Origin: Phoronis ovalis
Lineage: Eukaryota; Phoronida; Phoronidae
NCBI GenBank assembly: GCA_028565635.1
Contig: JAOXYB010092495.1
Span: 1-22,113 of the forward strand
DNA length: 22,113 nucleotides
Direction of reading: 5' to 3'
A program made the translations under genes and the position numbers. This document shows, piece by piece, positions 1 to 13,900 of the stretch (position 1 is the stretch's first letter; every line of letters starts with the position of its first letter). Under the pieces are notes generated by a model. The model was not told where the DNA came from. It saw only the letters and a program-made list of their open reading frames with translations, and ran no database searches.

Positions 1-79
1 AGAATTTCACTTCGTTAGAGGCTTTTTTGAAAAGTCATGTTGGAACATGGGTACCCACTTTCATATTGACCACCCCCAG
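1..79. repeat. Edge fragment, 3' end of the G-rich inverted-repeat element
   Basis: Positions 1-79 match the right-hand end of the complete element at 17501-17799 (about 17718-17796) nearly base for base, including the shared run GTTGGAACATGGGTACCCAC. The final GGG of the full element is missing; unrelated sequence starts after CCCCCAG. The rest of the element lies left of the window. Confidence 0.75.
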
Positions 80-2425
80 AATTTATCTGTTTTGTAGTTT
101 TAGCAAACTTAGGTTAGCTAGAATATTTGTTTATTACTGCAGGCTTATAACTGTTATGTTTCATGTTTCACTATGTCTTACTATTTTGTATAAGAATGGA
201 TTATTCCTTAAAATGTTTTCTTATAGAGAACATTACTTTGGTGTCATATGCCATTGGTTTTTTTGTATAACAATTGAAAGCAAAGTAGTTTTTATGTAAA
301 TTTTCTCAAGAAATCAACTAAACCTAACATTTTCATTATATAATCATATTTTTAGATTTTTGCCATGTACAACTATTAAGGTAGTTTTATTACTACATAC
401 TATATTACTATACTATATACAGCTAAATCTATATTGTTATCAGAAGAAATGTAGAGATCGCAGACACTGCTTTTTACGGCTTATAATTTTAAGGTATTTA
501 CATATGACTTAGAGAATTTAATAGAACATAGTTCTGAGGTAACCTTCTGGATACTCTTTTGAATTGCTGTGTGTATTGATTAGTTGTGGGTGGTTAAAGA
601 TAGCTGACATGTGATTTTGATTGAATTAAATATGAACTATTAGCATGCTATTTTAATTAGAAGCTGTACGTCATCTCACTGTGTCTATTATTATGCGTTT
701 ATATAATGAAATCTTGAGGGATTATAGTCACGGGGCACTCCGTTGTGAAAATGATAAGTTGAGTATTTTTTGTTAGAAAAGATTGTTGCTCTCTTTGATG
801 GAAATAGTTTCTATATGATGAATAAATTATCAAATCATTCAAAACAAACTTTGAGGAAAATAAAACATGCAGCAGTTAATAATTTTCAATAAATAATAAT
901 TTAGCACATGGTGTTTTTCTTGAAAAACATATTTACTCAGTTAAAGTAACTTGAGACCTGCAAGTTTTATTTTAATTACAGGTTTTGTTTATCGAGTTGC
1001 ATATTTTAAAAAATGGTTTAGCTTTCTTACTTTGTGCCTTACACAGCCTCCCAGGAATTATTTCTTACAATGAAAACAGTTTATGACTGTTTCCATCCAG
1101 CTTTATCTGAATATCAATCCAACTGATGTAGTCCTGTCAAGGTTTCATCATATATGCAACATCTGAACTACAGTTTTTAAATTCCAGCAAAAATTTGTAT
1201 ATTGTACATTCTCACTAGTTATACCTGTTTAAGAGAAAGATTAATCAGTTAGCAAAGTCGTATTCAAACGTAAAGTGAGCCAGTGGCATCATGCCTGAGA
1301 TTTATTTGGAAACTATCTTTTTACAATAACTCCTACAAGGTGAAAGTATTGATGAATCACAAAGCTAAGTCATCTTCTATTTTGTACTCAAATTTGAATC
1401 AAATTATTGTTATTCTTGGTAGGTTTAATATGAAATTAATAAAAGTCAAGAAAAAGATGATTTTGGAAAATATTAGGTATCACTAATTATAGTGTTGCTG
1501 CAGTTGTCTTTATTTCAGCTTTTAATTGTTGCTGAGGAAGTTGGTAAATTTATGAATTAGATAAATTATTGTTGCAAAATGCTTATTGCACTAAATAACA
1601 TCCTCCTTTAGTTTCAGCAGAAATATTAGAGCTCATTTCAAAAATAATTAAAATTTGCCTGTTTTGTCTCAGTAAATATAAAAAGTATTGACCATGGTCT
1701 TACACACAGCATATTTAATTATGTTTATGAAAGTTCTGCAATGAAGCTTCAGATATTGATTTCCTTTAGCATTTATGAAAAACCTTCGGCTATAGTTATA
1801 GAGTACATTTGAAAGCATGGAACTGCACTAAATATGCATATAGTTATGTCCAGGAACAGCTGGTGTCCTTATAAAAATAAGATGTACAAGTAGACATTGC
1901 TGATTAGCAAGTGCAATGTGCACACAGGAAAAAAACACTTTGTGTACTTTGGCTTTGAGGGTTTGTATTAATTAAAAATAAATTGAAAAATAGTATGTCA
2001 TAGAAGTACAGACATATAGTACTGAGCATTGGCATGAAGCATGTATCCAGGTGCACGACTCTTATCACTGTAGTGTAATACATGTTGTTCAAAGCTTCAA
2101 AGTGTGTACAGACTCTTTCTAGTGGTTTTCTTTCAAATAATGCATTCGTGTTATAATGGTTTAATTGCAAGAGGATATCCCTTTTTTCTGTCAATTTGTT
2201 TCAGAAAATAATTAAGTATAGAGAACTATAGTACTGTCAAAAAATTACCAGGATCGCCATATGGATTGCTTATTTGACAACTTTATAAACCTTGTATTTA
2301 AGATTCAGCCAATCGTAGTAAACAGAAGAACTGTACTCACATTTTACGTGTATAATACAAAATTTTAGTCATTAACTTTTTTTTATACAGACACCCCTTT
2401 GATTTAGAATTTCATTTTATTTCAG
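1..2425. other. Left flank: presumed TBC1D30 intron
   Basis: The first exon seen starts in phase 1, so this stretch is most likely intron leading to an upstream exon outside the window. I looked for the coiled-coil segment that precedes the matching site in the human protein and found no convincing frame. The ORFs at 27-299, 1283-1486 and 1904-2194 (-) have no family resemblance. Apart from the repeat fragment at its left edge, it holds nothing I can name. Confidence 0.6.
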
Positions 2426-2553
2426 GAGTGGATGCCAATATGAAGTTTAGCATACAGCCATTACCTACAGAAGGAGCTTTTGATCAATGGCAAGATGCTA
2501 TGAAAGCTGTAACAAGGTTACCTCTTGGAATGCCTAGTGAATTTCGTAAAAAG
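2426..2553 (+). CDS. TBC1D30: TBC1D30 exon a (first exon in window)
   Basis: Acceptor TTATTTCAG ends at 2425 and donor GTAAGA starts at 2554. The two leading bases GA finish a split codon (phase 1), most likely Arg, as in the human protein where Arg precedes the matching Val-Asp. It encodes residues 1-42, from VDANMKF through the start of the TBC domain (PLGMPSEFRKK). The frame stays open past the donor to 2670, but the read-through runs into a poly-C tract and has no family similarity, so the donor is preferred. It is not an initiating exon: no upstream in-frame ATG context was used and the phase demands a preceding exon. Confidence 0.9.
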
Positions 2554-4946
2554 GTAAGAGGCATAATAGATATGATATGCCTATATGTCCTGGAGGAATC
2601 AATCAAGCCCCTAGGTAAAGAAAACCATACCCCCCCCCCGGCCCACTTAGATTTGCTTCATGTCCATTAAGTGTTCCAATTTTACTCACTTCTATACAAA
2701 ATCAAACCCCTTACCTGAAATCTTGGGGCCACCCCTGAAATTGCTTTCCGTACATTATTATACCGTGATCTTTTCATTTTTATGAACCATCATTTACAGG
2801 AGTATAAAAGTTTTAGAATACATTTGCACAATGTCCATGTTTAAGCAGACATCTAGTATTTGAATAGCTGAATGATGACATTAACATTTTTTAAAAACAC
2901 CATTAAAGTGGAATCTGTTTTTTCATAAGTATGAGTTTGGAATTTTTTGGTAGTTTGAAAAAATACATCTAAATTGCTTTTTTCAGGCACTGGTAACTAC
3001 TTGTGAAATTGTAATTTTAATACAAAAATATCATGGGGATGGTACTTTAAAAATCTAAGCATTACATCAAATATCATTCATGTTGAAGTGGTACACATAG
3101 CTAAAGGGCTTATATGCGTGCACATAATATCGATATTTTATGCATTTCTATGAAATATTTTTTAGTTAACAAAATCAGGAAATACACAACTGTTGGAAAT
3201 AATATAAAGAGAGACTAGTTGAATTGTTATCATTTTATTTATGAAGGTTTTTATGATATTTTGAGAAGTATGTATAATGATAAACCAAATATGAAATCGT
3301 AGAAACATAGCTATTTGGAATTTACAATGATAAATCATATAAATTTCGTAGATACAAAGGGCATTAAATGATTTTATGAATGTTAATTAGTTGGTGGGCA
3401 CACATTTATTACATTATCAGGCAAGCGGAGAATATGTTGCAGCAATAAAAATGAGATATTCGATCCAAAGTCCCTTGAAAGGAAAATTATTCAAAGGCAA
3501 GAATAACTTCCCGTTACTGTTACATTTATGCTGAAAAAGTCAGTGTTTGCCTGTTTTTTTATGTAGCAGCTGCAACAGAGCTGGTGGTTTGTTAAATTTG
3601 ACTACAAGTGAACCTTCATTGGTGGAACTGAAGGGATATTCATGAAGAATGAACATACTCTACAATTTTCTTGAAATTGCGATGTGTCTGTTGTTATTAT
3701 TTTTTTTTTTATCATAGCTGCATCAGTGCTGGTAATTAATTACATTTGGCTACAAATGAACTTGAAAGTAGAAAGAATATTCATGAGGAAAGAACTAGTA
3801 TGATATTTCTAGCATCTAACGATTATTGTCCAAATAAACTGCTTGGTAGATGGGTGTATTGTTATCAAATTAAAGAAGTTTTGCGGCTCATTGGAACTTA
3901 GCCTCAAATCCCATATTTATGCATAATTTCTGTAATTACTATTGTCAAAACACCGTAAATATGTCACAGTAAAGGCCTAGCAGTTATTTAAACCTGTCTC
4001 ACCATGACAACAGCACAGCACAGCACTGAAAAATGTGATATTTTTGTAAAGGAAACAAAAAGAAATGAGTTTTATTGATAACGCATTATTGCATAACATA
4101 TCAATTTTGCAATATTATTTTGCCAATAAAAATTTATGTTACTAGTATATTAATCATCGTTAGTTTCTGTCACTAGCACACATGGCTGTTGATAATCCCT
4201 TCTGCTTCAACAGGAATGATGCCCACTGATGATTTCAAGTTCCCATCAAGCATTGATCAGATACTAGTATACAAGATGCAATACACCTTATAAATTTAAT
4301 TAAAGCTTTTTTACTTCTTCTTAAACCATCTATTAATTGTGCAATACGAGTAATACTAATTACTGATTTTTTTTAGTTGTCAAGCATGTTTTATTTTTTA
4401 GAAGTATCACATTTTAAAAAATATCTGCAATAAATCTGCCTAAATTGACTGGAGTATGTATATGACAAAAATGAAAGCTACATAGCTAGTACTAAATACG
4501 TAGAGGAATACATTGTCAAATACATTGTCATGGAGGAATACATTGCCAAATAAGCAGTACTATTTAAAAATGATAAAAAAGAGTGTATTGCATACTAGCT
4601 GAGCTGGTTGAAAATAATATTTTGGATCCCATGTATGCACCTAAGTTATGGTATCCACAATTTTGTCATTACAAATATTTATGTTCTGTAGGTTTGGCTA
4701 GCTTTGGCCGATAATCATATCAGAGAGCTGAAATTAGATTGGGAAAAAACAATAAAGTTTACATTTAATGAAAGAAGCAATCCCGATGACAATGCTCTTG
4801 GTTCACAAATAGTTAAGGTGAGTGATTAAAAAAACTTGTTTATACCCAGACAAAAATGTATGTTAGGTCTGCATCATTAAATGTAAAAGTTATTGATTTC
4901 TTTTAATTATACGTTTGAAGTAATTTGAAAATGACTCCTATATTAT

Positions 4947-4988
<42 letters not shown>

Positions 4989-7900
4989 TATCCCTAATTA
5001 ATGTAACTTAATAAATGTTTTACGTGTACAGTATGAACTGCAGGACAATAAATATAAGTATTCAATTCTTCTAATGTTATCATGACACCTTTGTGGGGGC
5101 TAACAACCTCTGGAGTTTAATAGTTGACTAAATAGTCAACCGCATTTGAAGTTTTATCAAAATGAAATGAATACTCATGGCATCTTCATGTTTTTAGGAC
5201 TTGCATCGGACTGGCTGCAGCGGATTTAGTGGTCAGGATAATGAAGAAGACCGGGCAGTTTTAAAACGAGTTCTATTAGCGTACGCTCGTTGGAATAAAC
5301 ATGTTGGTTATTGTCAAGGTTTCAATGTACTAGCTGCACTTATATTAGAGGTTGTGGACAGAAAAGAGGAGGATGCATTAAAAGTAAATATGGGATATTT
5401 GAATAGGAACAAAAATTACTAGTTTTTAAAGTTCTACAGCCACAGTTGCTTACAGTTGTGGCTGTTATTAGTAGCCAAAAATACTAACTAGTACTTAATA
5501 AAAAGATTAACTACAATTTTTTTTAATGTGTACTGACAGCTAATTAAATGTAACTGCATTTTTAGACTTATGTTTTACCACCTAAGTAATGAAATTATAA
5601 GAAATCAAAAGATAAGTTTCTAACAAAATGTTTTTCTGTCATTTAAATGTATTTTGATATATAGCTCTACCTGTATCCATACCAGTCAGTATTAAAATCA
5701 GTTTCAAAAATTATTTGTGTGGTATGAAATAGTACAAATAAAAGCAATTATTTCCACTGTACGGACAATGAGAACTGAAATATTTTTCATGCTAATCCAG
5801 GTGATGATATATCTCATTGATCATGTCCTGCCAGAGAACTTTTTTGCCAACAACCTACGTGCCTTATCCGTAGACATGGCTGTATTTCGTGATTTACTTC
5901 ATGTAAAGCTTCCAAAGCTATCAAGACATTTAGATTACTTACAGACAGCTGCCAAGGATTGTACAACAGGTAAAGTTGGTTGCAACAATGGCCAATCCTG
6001 GGTGGATCTTTTTAAAGTTTTGATTTATTGGGATCGTTTCACCCTTATTTTAGGCAGTTCAGAATTTACAATATATCTGCAGAAATAGGTGGATCATCCC
6101 ATCTGCTCGATTCACCTTTAAAGTTCACCATTGAATAGAAGTCTAATTATAAGTTGTGGTTAATGCTAATAAGTATTATTATGTGGCAAGAATTCATTCA
6201 AGAATCCGCATTGTTTGTGATTTAGAATCTTGCATTTTTCGAAGAGATTAATAATATTTATATAATATGATGGTTAACTGTTTAAAATATGTAAGCTTGT
6301 GTTTGTGGTAGCACTTAGCTTGTCAGACATTTGGGTACAAGCCATTCTACAACAATGACCAATGGTTTGAGGGGTTTAAAATACGATTTGTAAAAGTGAC
6401 ATCTAGTGGCAGTAACCATCCATATCTGAGTTAGGCTGTTAACTTCCTAACACAGATAAAATAAGTAAAGATTGCTTATGAAGTTTAATAATACAGCTGA
6501 ATATGACTTTATCAGTGTCATATGTCATATCTCATCAACATGCCTTTGAAACAGTGTTTGACTTGCTTTTATTTATTGCCTTCAGGTGCTAACTATGAGC
6601 CACCATTGACGAATGTGTTTACGATGCAATGGTTTCTTACCTTATTTGCTACTTGTCTTCCGAAACATACAGTTCTCCGTGTTTGGGATTCCATATTCTT
6701 AGAAGGATCTGAAATTCTACTTAGAACAGCTTTAGCTATCTGGGGTAGACTTGGAAAGTAAGTATTTTAGGCTTGCAACATTGCCTGTCTTGTTTGACAC
6801 TCATTGCTTTGGTTAAATATAATGCATAGTTCTGAGAAAATAGAAACATTCACTATTATTTCATAACACTGGTAACTTGTGCCACCTACTGGTCATAAAG
6901 TTAATTATATTATGGAAAAAATGCTATTCTGAATTAATATTAATTGACATGTTCATATGATGTGTTAATGTTTTCTGTGTCTTATATACCAACTATAAAA
7001 GCATCAGTGTTTATGCATTGCATAACAAATCTAAAGTTTTCTAGAAGCATTTTTTGCATCCTGGTTTTTCTGTTGGCTGTTTACTGAGAAGTTTTTGCTG
7101 AATTCTCCTAAACATTGTGTATTTTTTTGTAATATTAAAAATCATCTTTAATTCCACAATCAGATGGCACTGTGATTTATCCTCTGTGTACAATAAATCA
7201 TAAATATGCACAACCTTATTTTGGATAAAAAACAAATGAGCATACATATAACAAACAAATAATTTTGCAAATATTGTGTAAGTAGTGTGACGTATATGCT
7301 ATTTACACAACTAATAATTACACTTTTAGTTATCCCTTATCATATGCAAGTATTACTTTTAACAATTAACAAATTTAGACTGACATCATTAGAAACATTC
7401 ATTGGATTTTATAAATTGATAAATTGAGTTAGTACTTCCAATACACAGTCTCTGCAATAAACTGAGTTCCCTCTGTTAAGGTGGGTGAACCGGATAACTT
7501 GCCAAAAATAGAATAGACAACTCACCAAAAGGTGAAATGAGGGGTCAGACAACTGGCCGAAAAGCAAAATCCTCTGTTACAGTATTTCATTTCTTACACT
7601 TGCACGTATGACAACTTGCTGACATATGGAAAATTCCCGAAGCCAGTTACGACTTTGCCAGTCATAATAATTAACACAAATAATTAAATGCATCAAAAAA
7701 AAAAAATTATCCAAGTATACACACTTTACTATATAAGCGCCACCTGTATGTGGGTCACTTTCCGTATAAATTGCTACCAAAGAGTCTAGGACTAGTTCTG
7801 TTGCAGTGTTTAAGAATACACTAATATGTGTTTTGTTATATGTTTCTGCGGTATGTATTAATAGCCTAGAGCCAATTTTTTTTCATTTAAATTCGAAGGA

Positions 7901-10900
7901 AAATTTAATAAGGTAGAGAAGTCGATTTTTTTATTTTTTAAACTTAAAGAAAAATTAAGTTATATAAGTCAATTTTTTTAATTACATGATATTGATTTTA
8001 ATTATCTATAGTAACCGAGCCTCATAATGTTAGTCTAAACAACTTTCAAAAGGTTTTTATTAATAGCCTTAGAGACAATATTGTTTTCATTTTAAATTTA
8101 AAAAAAAATTTGAATAAGCTAGAGAACTCAATTTTTTATTCCACAAATTTAAAGGAATATTAAGTTATATAAGTCAATTTTTTTAATTATATGATATTTA
8201 TTTTAATTATCTATAGTAACCGAGCCGCATAATGTTAGTCTAAACAACTTTCAAAAGGTTATGTATTAAAAGGCTAGAACCAATATTTTTTCATTTAAAT
8301 TTAAAGGAAAATTTATAAAATTTAGAGAAGTCAATTTTTTTTATTAAATTCAAAAGAAAACTTAAGTTTCATAAGTCAGCTATCCATAGTAACGGGGTTT
8401 GTCTAAACAACTTTCAAAATGTCTCTTATTATTGCTTTTTTGTATAACAGGAAACTGAAATGCTAGACACTATATACAAAAATCGTGCATTTTAATGACA
8501 TTTGAACTATCATACTGGTTACATGATTTATGGTATATTTATTGGATAAGATAATTTGACAAGAAAGGAAATAGGTTAATGGAGGGATGGCTACTGATAT
8601 TGATTCTAAAATAAAATAACATTTTTTTATTTTATTGAATGTGTGAAAATTACATATTTCAATTGAGTAACTTTAAAAACTGTTTATTCGTTATTTTTTA
8701 TAATCCATTTAAATTAAACTTTGTAAATAGATGCAAACTACCAATCAATTACACTACATATTAGATTATTTTGTACCTCGTATCAAAAAGGAAAAATTCT
8801 AAACATATTAAACGGTTATTTTTCTATTGAATGTATGCCTATTTTGCATGTATAGTATTACGGGGGAGGCTGGAACAGCTATATGCAGATATTCAGTAGA
8901 AATATAACATTTTTGTATATTTTTCAGGCGAATATTACGTGTTGAGAGTGCAGATGAGTTTTACTCCATGATGGGTGTACTCACTCAAGATATGCTAGGT
9001 GATAGAATAGTCAATGCTGATTCATTGATCAAGGTTAGTTAATAATGTCTTGTAAATGGTGTTTTATGTGGAGAAACACATCAAAAGTGGTTATAGATGT
9101 GCGTTACCTACTGGGGTATGATTTTTCATGGTCGCTGAATCATATTTATTTGATTTCATATTTTCTTGAAACATTATTGTAACTCAAGATAAGCAATTAT
9201 AAAAAAGGATATATTATGTATATAATTAAAAAGTGTAAAATAGTAGAACAAAGAAAATGTAAAACTTTTATTAAAAGACATATTTTTATGTAGAAAACAA
9301 TTCAATTTAATATTTTTAATACTTTAATTTTTAAGCAACAAAACGCAGGTTAACTTGGAGAAGTCTGATAGTGATTTATTGTATAAAACATTAAATAGAA
9401 GTACAATTAATTTTCATTACCACCATGAAAGTCGGGGGTTATTCATGTTTTTCCAGGCGGAAAATTCACCCATCTTTGACTTACATCACAGTGTACGTCA
9501 CATACATTGCACATAGCAATGCATTTTTCAATGCATGTCATATTTGGTTGACTAGAAGTCATGAAATTTAGAAATTCACTAAATTTATAATCAAAAAGAT
9601 TTTCATTTAAATTTGACTGCTATCAAAATTTTGGAAATGAATGCAGTAAATATGAAAAGATATCCCACAATGTTGGTTACTTTGTATTTACCCAAAAATA
9701 ATGAACATTTACGAAATGATTCATGTTAGTTTTGATAATCTTCATTCCAGTCCTCTGCTTTTCAAGGAACTTCATGTGAAAATCTCTGGAAGAATTACTG
9801 TATTTTGTTAGACACCTGTCAGGAAAAAAATAATTAATATTACTAGTAGGAATACAATTACACAATTTTGTTGGCATTAAACCATTGTATTGCAATTACA
9901 CATGCCAACATACATATTTACAGTGACAAATTGACCTTCATTAAACTAAATGAATCATTTTGAAATGCATTTCAACAGTATAATTACAAATATAAAATAA
10001 TGCATCTTGATGGAGTCTTATTCGTAGTTAATAAAGATGCAAATTTTTTCACGATTTCTTGTTACAGTATGCTGTGCAGTAGAATTGATAGTCATTTTGA
10101 GCTCATGTAGGATAATACTTACTATTTTCATGATTGAAATTGCATACTACTTGTATTGTAGTTTGGTCAATATGTTCCATATTACAATTTATTACTACAT
10201 AAATTTATGATTAAAATATTAAGATATCTCATGTGCCTTATTTATTAGTGAAATAACAGCTGTCTTGTTTTCATATGCTTAATTTGTAATTGGAAAACTG
10301 ATATTGACGTTTGTAAAAAGGTTTCCCTCATTTCTAATAAATTACATTTCATTGCCGGAGGTCAGAACTATTCATTTGTTTTGCACATGAGGGTGAAGCA
10401 TGTAGAAAGCAAATATATTTTGAAAACAGATATATAACTTGTGTCTTTGATGGGTAGGCATGATCTATTATTGAATAACAGAATACTTAATGAATTGTTT
10501 AAAAACTAAAATTATGCACTGTTTTAGAAATGAAATTTTTTATTCATGAGCTGCAGAATGTTGACTTTTGGAACAAAATGTTTATTACCTATTATCAACA
10601 AACAATAAGTGTAACTATTCATTACAAACTTGTTTGCTGTCTGGGGTTGGTCATTTATTGGTCTACCAATTGCTCATCCTTAATTCACAATTAGTAAATT
10701 ATTAATAGTTTAACTATACAAGATTAGGCATAAATGAACATTTGTACTTGCCCTGGAATATGCATTATTAAATTTATGGAAAATAACTCATTAATTTTCC
10801 ATTTAAGTAACCACCCCTTGATATCACTAATATATTGGACTCATCCACCTGTTGATGTGGCCTGATTATACTGATGTACCAGCATATATAATATAAGTGC

Positions 10901-13900
10901 ATATGTTTGTATGTTGCAGACTGTATACTCTATGGCCCCAATGCCATTACCACATCTCAATGAATTGCGGGAAAAATATACATACAACATCACACCATTC
11001 AGTGCAAGCATGAATTCTGGTAAGAAGAAATCTGGAGTGACAATATTTAGTGAGGAAGAATGGGAAGATGATGATTTAGCTAATGTGACATGCTTTCCAG
11101 GCATAATGGGTATCCCTGCACAGCAACATAGAGGGATAAAAGGTAGGTTATGTTATGCAATTAGTATTTTTATATGCTGGTTGTAGATTAAAAAAATTGT
11201 AATCACTAATAACTATAATTAATAGAGGTATGCCTTGTCTATTAACTATATGAATAAGCAAAGGGGGGGGGGGCTATTTAAAAAAATGCTGTCTAGCTTG
11301 CATTATTGACACATTTTTATTGTTTATAATGTAGAAAATATGATCTTTTCCGTTGCATTGTTAAACAATGCCATCTCAAAGACCATTTCAATCTTGATTA
11401 ATAATAATGTAAGCTGCATAAGATGGGGGCATGCAAAAGTGTTACATGTATATCCAATTCTGTACTTCTATGCACTACTATTTGTTGGTCTGATTTGACC
11501 AAAGAATACCAACAAAATGCCAGTCACAGGAATAGTTGAAATTTTTTTCAAATTTTATTTATAACGAATGCAATTAAATCTCAGAAGAATGCTAACAGGC
11601 ACTTTTGCTCACGGACTCGTGTAAAAATCATTTGGACATCACATACAGTTACTGTGCAGAATTCATGCTAAGAGATCATAACTGTAATGTCACTTGTTCT
11701 CTGATTTAGAATGGGTTCAATCTTTTTTGTAAATCATACAAATTTGTTTTTACTTAAATTTTTAAACAAACACCAAGTATTTTAAAAAAATGGATATGGT
11801 TTAAAGATGCAGTCTACCTATAGACCTGATTTGTTTCTATTTTTTTTTAGTGTGTTTGCCTGTATAAAGAGAAAAACTAGTAACCAAAAGTGGTTTAGAT
11901 TTGATATTTTATAAAATGTTTGGCAGAGTAGCATCTTTATATAGTTATAGTGATATTAGTTTGTTTTTATTGTATCAAAGTGCATAATAATCAGAAATTC
12001 TAACAAAAGCATAAATGATACTTGCAGGTTATTTTTCGAAAGTCCATGATCTATGAAGGTTTTATATCAATAAAGATGTGTGACATTTTCATTGCTGAAT
12101 ATAGATACATCATTTGGAATTATGCCAAGCGTATTTCTGTAGTAAGCAATGGTATTTCCGTGTGATATTTCAGCACAACAAGCAATCATTAAAGAACAGT
12201 AAGAACCTAAGATCGTAGCAACAAAAGTGAACATGTTAAATATTCATTTTAGGAAATATAGAACTTTTTATCTGTCCTGCCAAAATTAATGTGAGCCCCA
12301 GTTGCAAGTTTTTTGCTTACATAGGGATATGTCAATCAATGATGCATTTCAATAGTGTTTGTCTTTTGGCACTTAAGAATCATTTGGAAGCTTTTATTAT
12401 TATTTATTAACAGGAATTGAATAAAAAAATTAGTAATTAATACAATTACCAAGAAAATTATAGAAAGAGTCACTTGCTTTGTAGATGTCTAATCTCTCAC
12501 AAATCCATTTGATGCAAGCACGCATGTGAAATTCCGATGTGGTATTTATAAAGTCTCTAATTAGCGTGCTTGATGACGACAGAATGGAACTGTACATGTA
12601 TGGTACCTGCAGTGTATTCCCATTGTATCATAAAATTAATAAAAATGGAGTTGATTCAGTGCCAAAGAAAATTAAATATAATATTAATTGCAATGAATTT
12701 GAGGCTCCGGGTCAGGGAATTGTAAATGTAGAAGGAACCAAAATATGTATATCTAATACAAATTCGTAGGTTTTTTTGAGGTATATTCAATGATTAGGAT
12801 TCAATTGATGTCTCTTAATTCTTTCTCTCTTAATTTATCGTCAGTAACTGACTGGAACTATAGTCCTGAGGCATTTAAAGTAGATTCGTATGTACCAGTA
12901 CTGTATTTTGCATTAACCCCTATATTTGGCTTATTGCAAGGAAAATTGTATTGAATGAAGCAGGAGTTGTCAATGTTGAAAAATATTTCAGTGACTTTGA
13001 AATTGAGAACTCAAATTTTATGTTATTGGTATTAAAACATCAGTTCTGTAAACATAACACAATGAATAAATAAATTCGGTGTAACTATATTGATTATTAT
13101 TTTCATAGTTTTATTGCAGAGAATGAAATTACTGTCATTCTTTGTATCAGTTTATATGAAATAGCAGAACATAGAAAGATATTTATCACAAAACCACATT
13201 TTTAGTAGCATGGTTTATTTTTCATTTAACAGTTCTGTAGGAAAATGTTAACATTGATGACATCATTTCGTTGTCTTTTTTTAGCCATTCTTTTCTAAAA
13301 CTATTTTAGCTGAATGGAAATTTAACATCATTATGCTTATCATCTACCTTTATAAGTATTAATCCAAAAAAATGAAAAAAACGAAAAAAGTAGAGTTTGT
13401 TGTTCATTGTACCTTCTTATTTCCTTATATATGATATAGGAAAACTAATAGCTTTTGCCAGGTAATACTACTTACACAGTCACCTGTAGGTACTAACCAG
13501 TAAATGTGACATATGTTGAATTTTTCAAGCTGACATACTGGTAACATGCTGGTTAGTGATTTGTTATATATTAGCAATGTAGTTCCGGTTTACGGCATGT
13601 GCCTTGGCCATACAAGTTTCATAAGGGTTACAATACAATTACACATCTGTATAATTTAATTTGTGTTTATTTTTTTCTGTTAAATACAGTTAATGAACAA
13701 GAAACATTAAAAAACTAAAAGTTTTGTTGAACATGAGGTAGAAGAAGTAGAATAAGAATACATACAATAAATAAGAGAAACAAACAACACTCATCAGTGG
13801 TAGTGACCTTTATTCAATCTGTTAATGCTAAATGGAGAGGTACTGTTCCTATCCAAACTTGATAGATAGTTTAATCATGGAGTATTACGTTCTGGAAAAT

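Larger units (their letters stand above)
2554..4691. other. TBC1D30 intron after exon a
   Basis: 2.1 kb of AT-rich intron. It contains a C10 homopolymer (2630-2639) just past the donor, a degenerate duplication (3565-3807), a short direct repeat (4503-4552) and CAGCA triplet-like runs near 4010. No exon, RNA gene or transposon ends were recognised. Confidence 0.7.

Noticed and set aside
27..299. 90-codon + strand ORF
   Set aside because: Its beginning lies in a transposon end and the rest is AT-rich with no recognisable domain or splice partner.
1904..2194. 96-codon minus-strand ORF in the left flank
   Set aside because: No resemblance to transposase or host families that I know; composition (many Phe, Tyr, Cys, Leu) fits chance AT-rich sequence.
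6288..6440. Possible SINE-like sequence in a TBC1D30 intron (TTGTGGTAGCACTTAG ... ATCTAGTGGCAG)
   Set aside because: No clear A/B box pair, tail or flanking duplication was found by eye.
10841..11104. Antisense ORF over exon g
   Set aside because: Shadow of the conserved sense exon.
12539..12769. ORF in the longest TBC1D30 intron, considered as a missing exon
   Set aside because: Exons g and h already join in the right phase, and the predicted peptide does not resemble the TBC1D30 linker.
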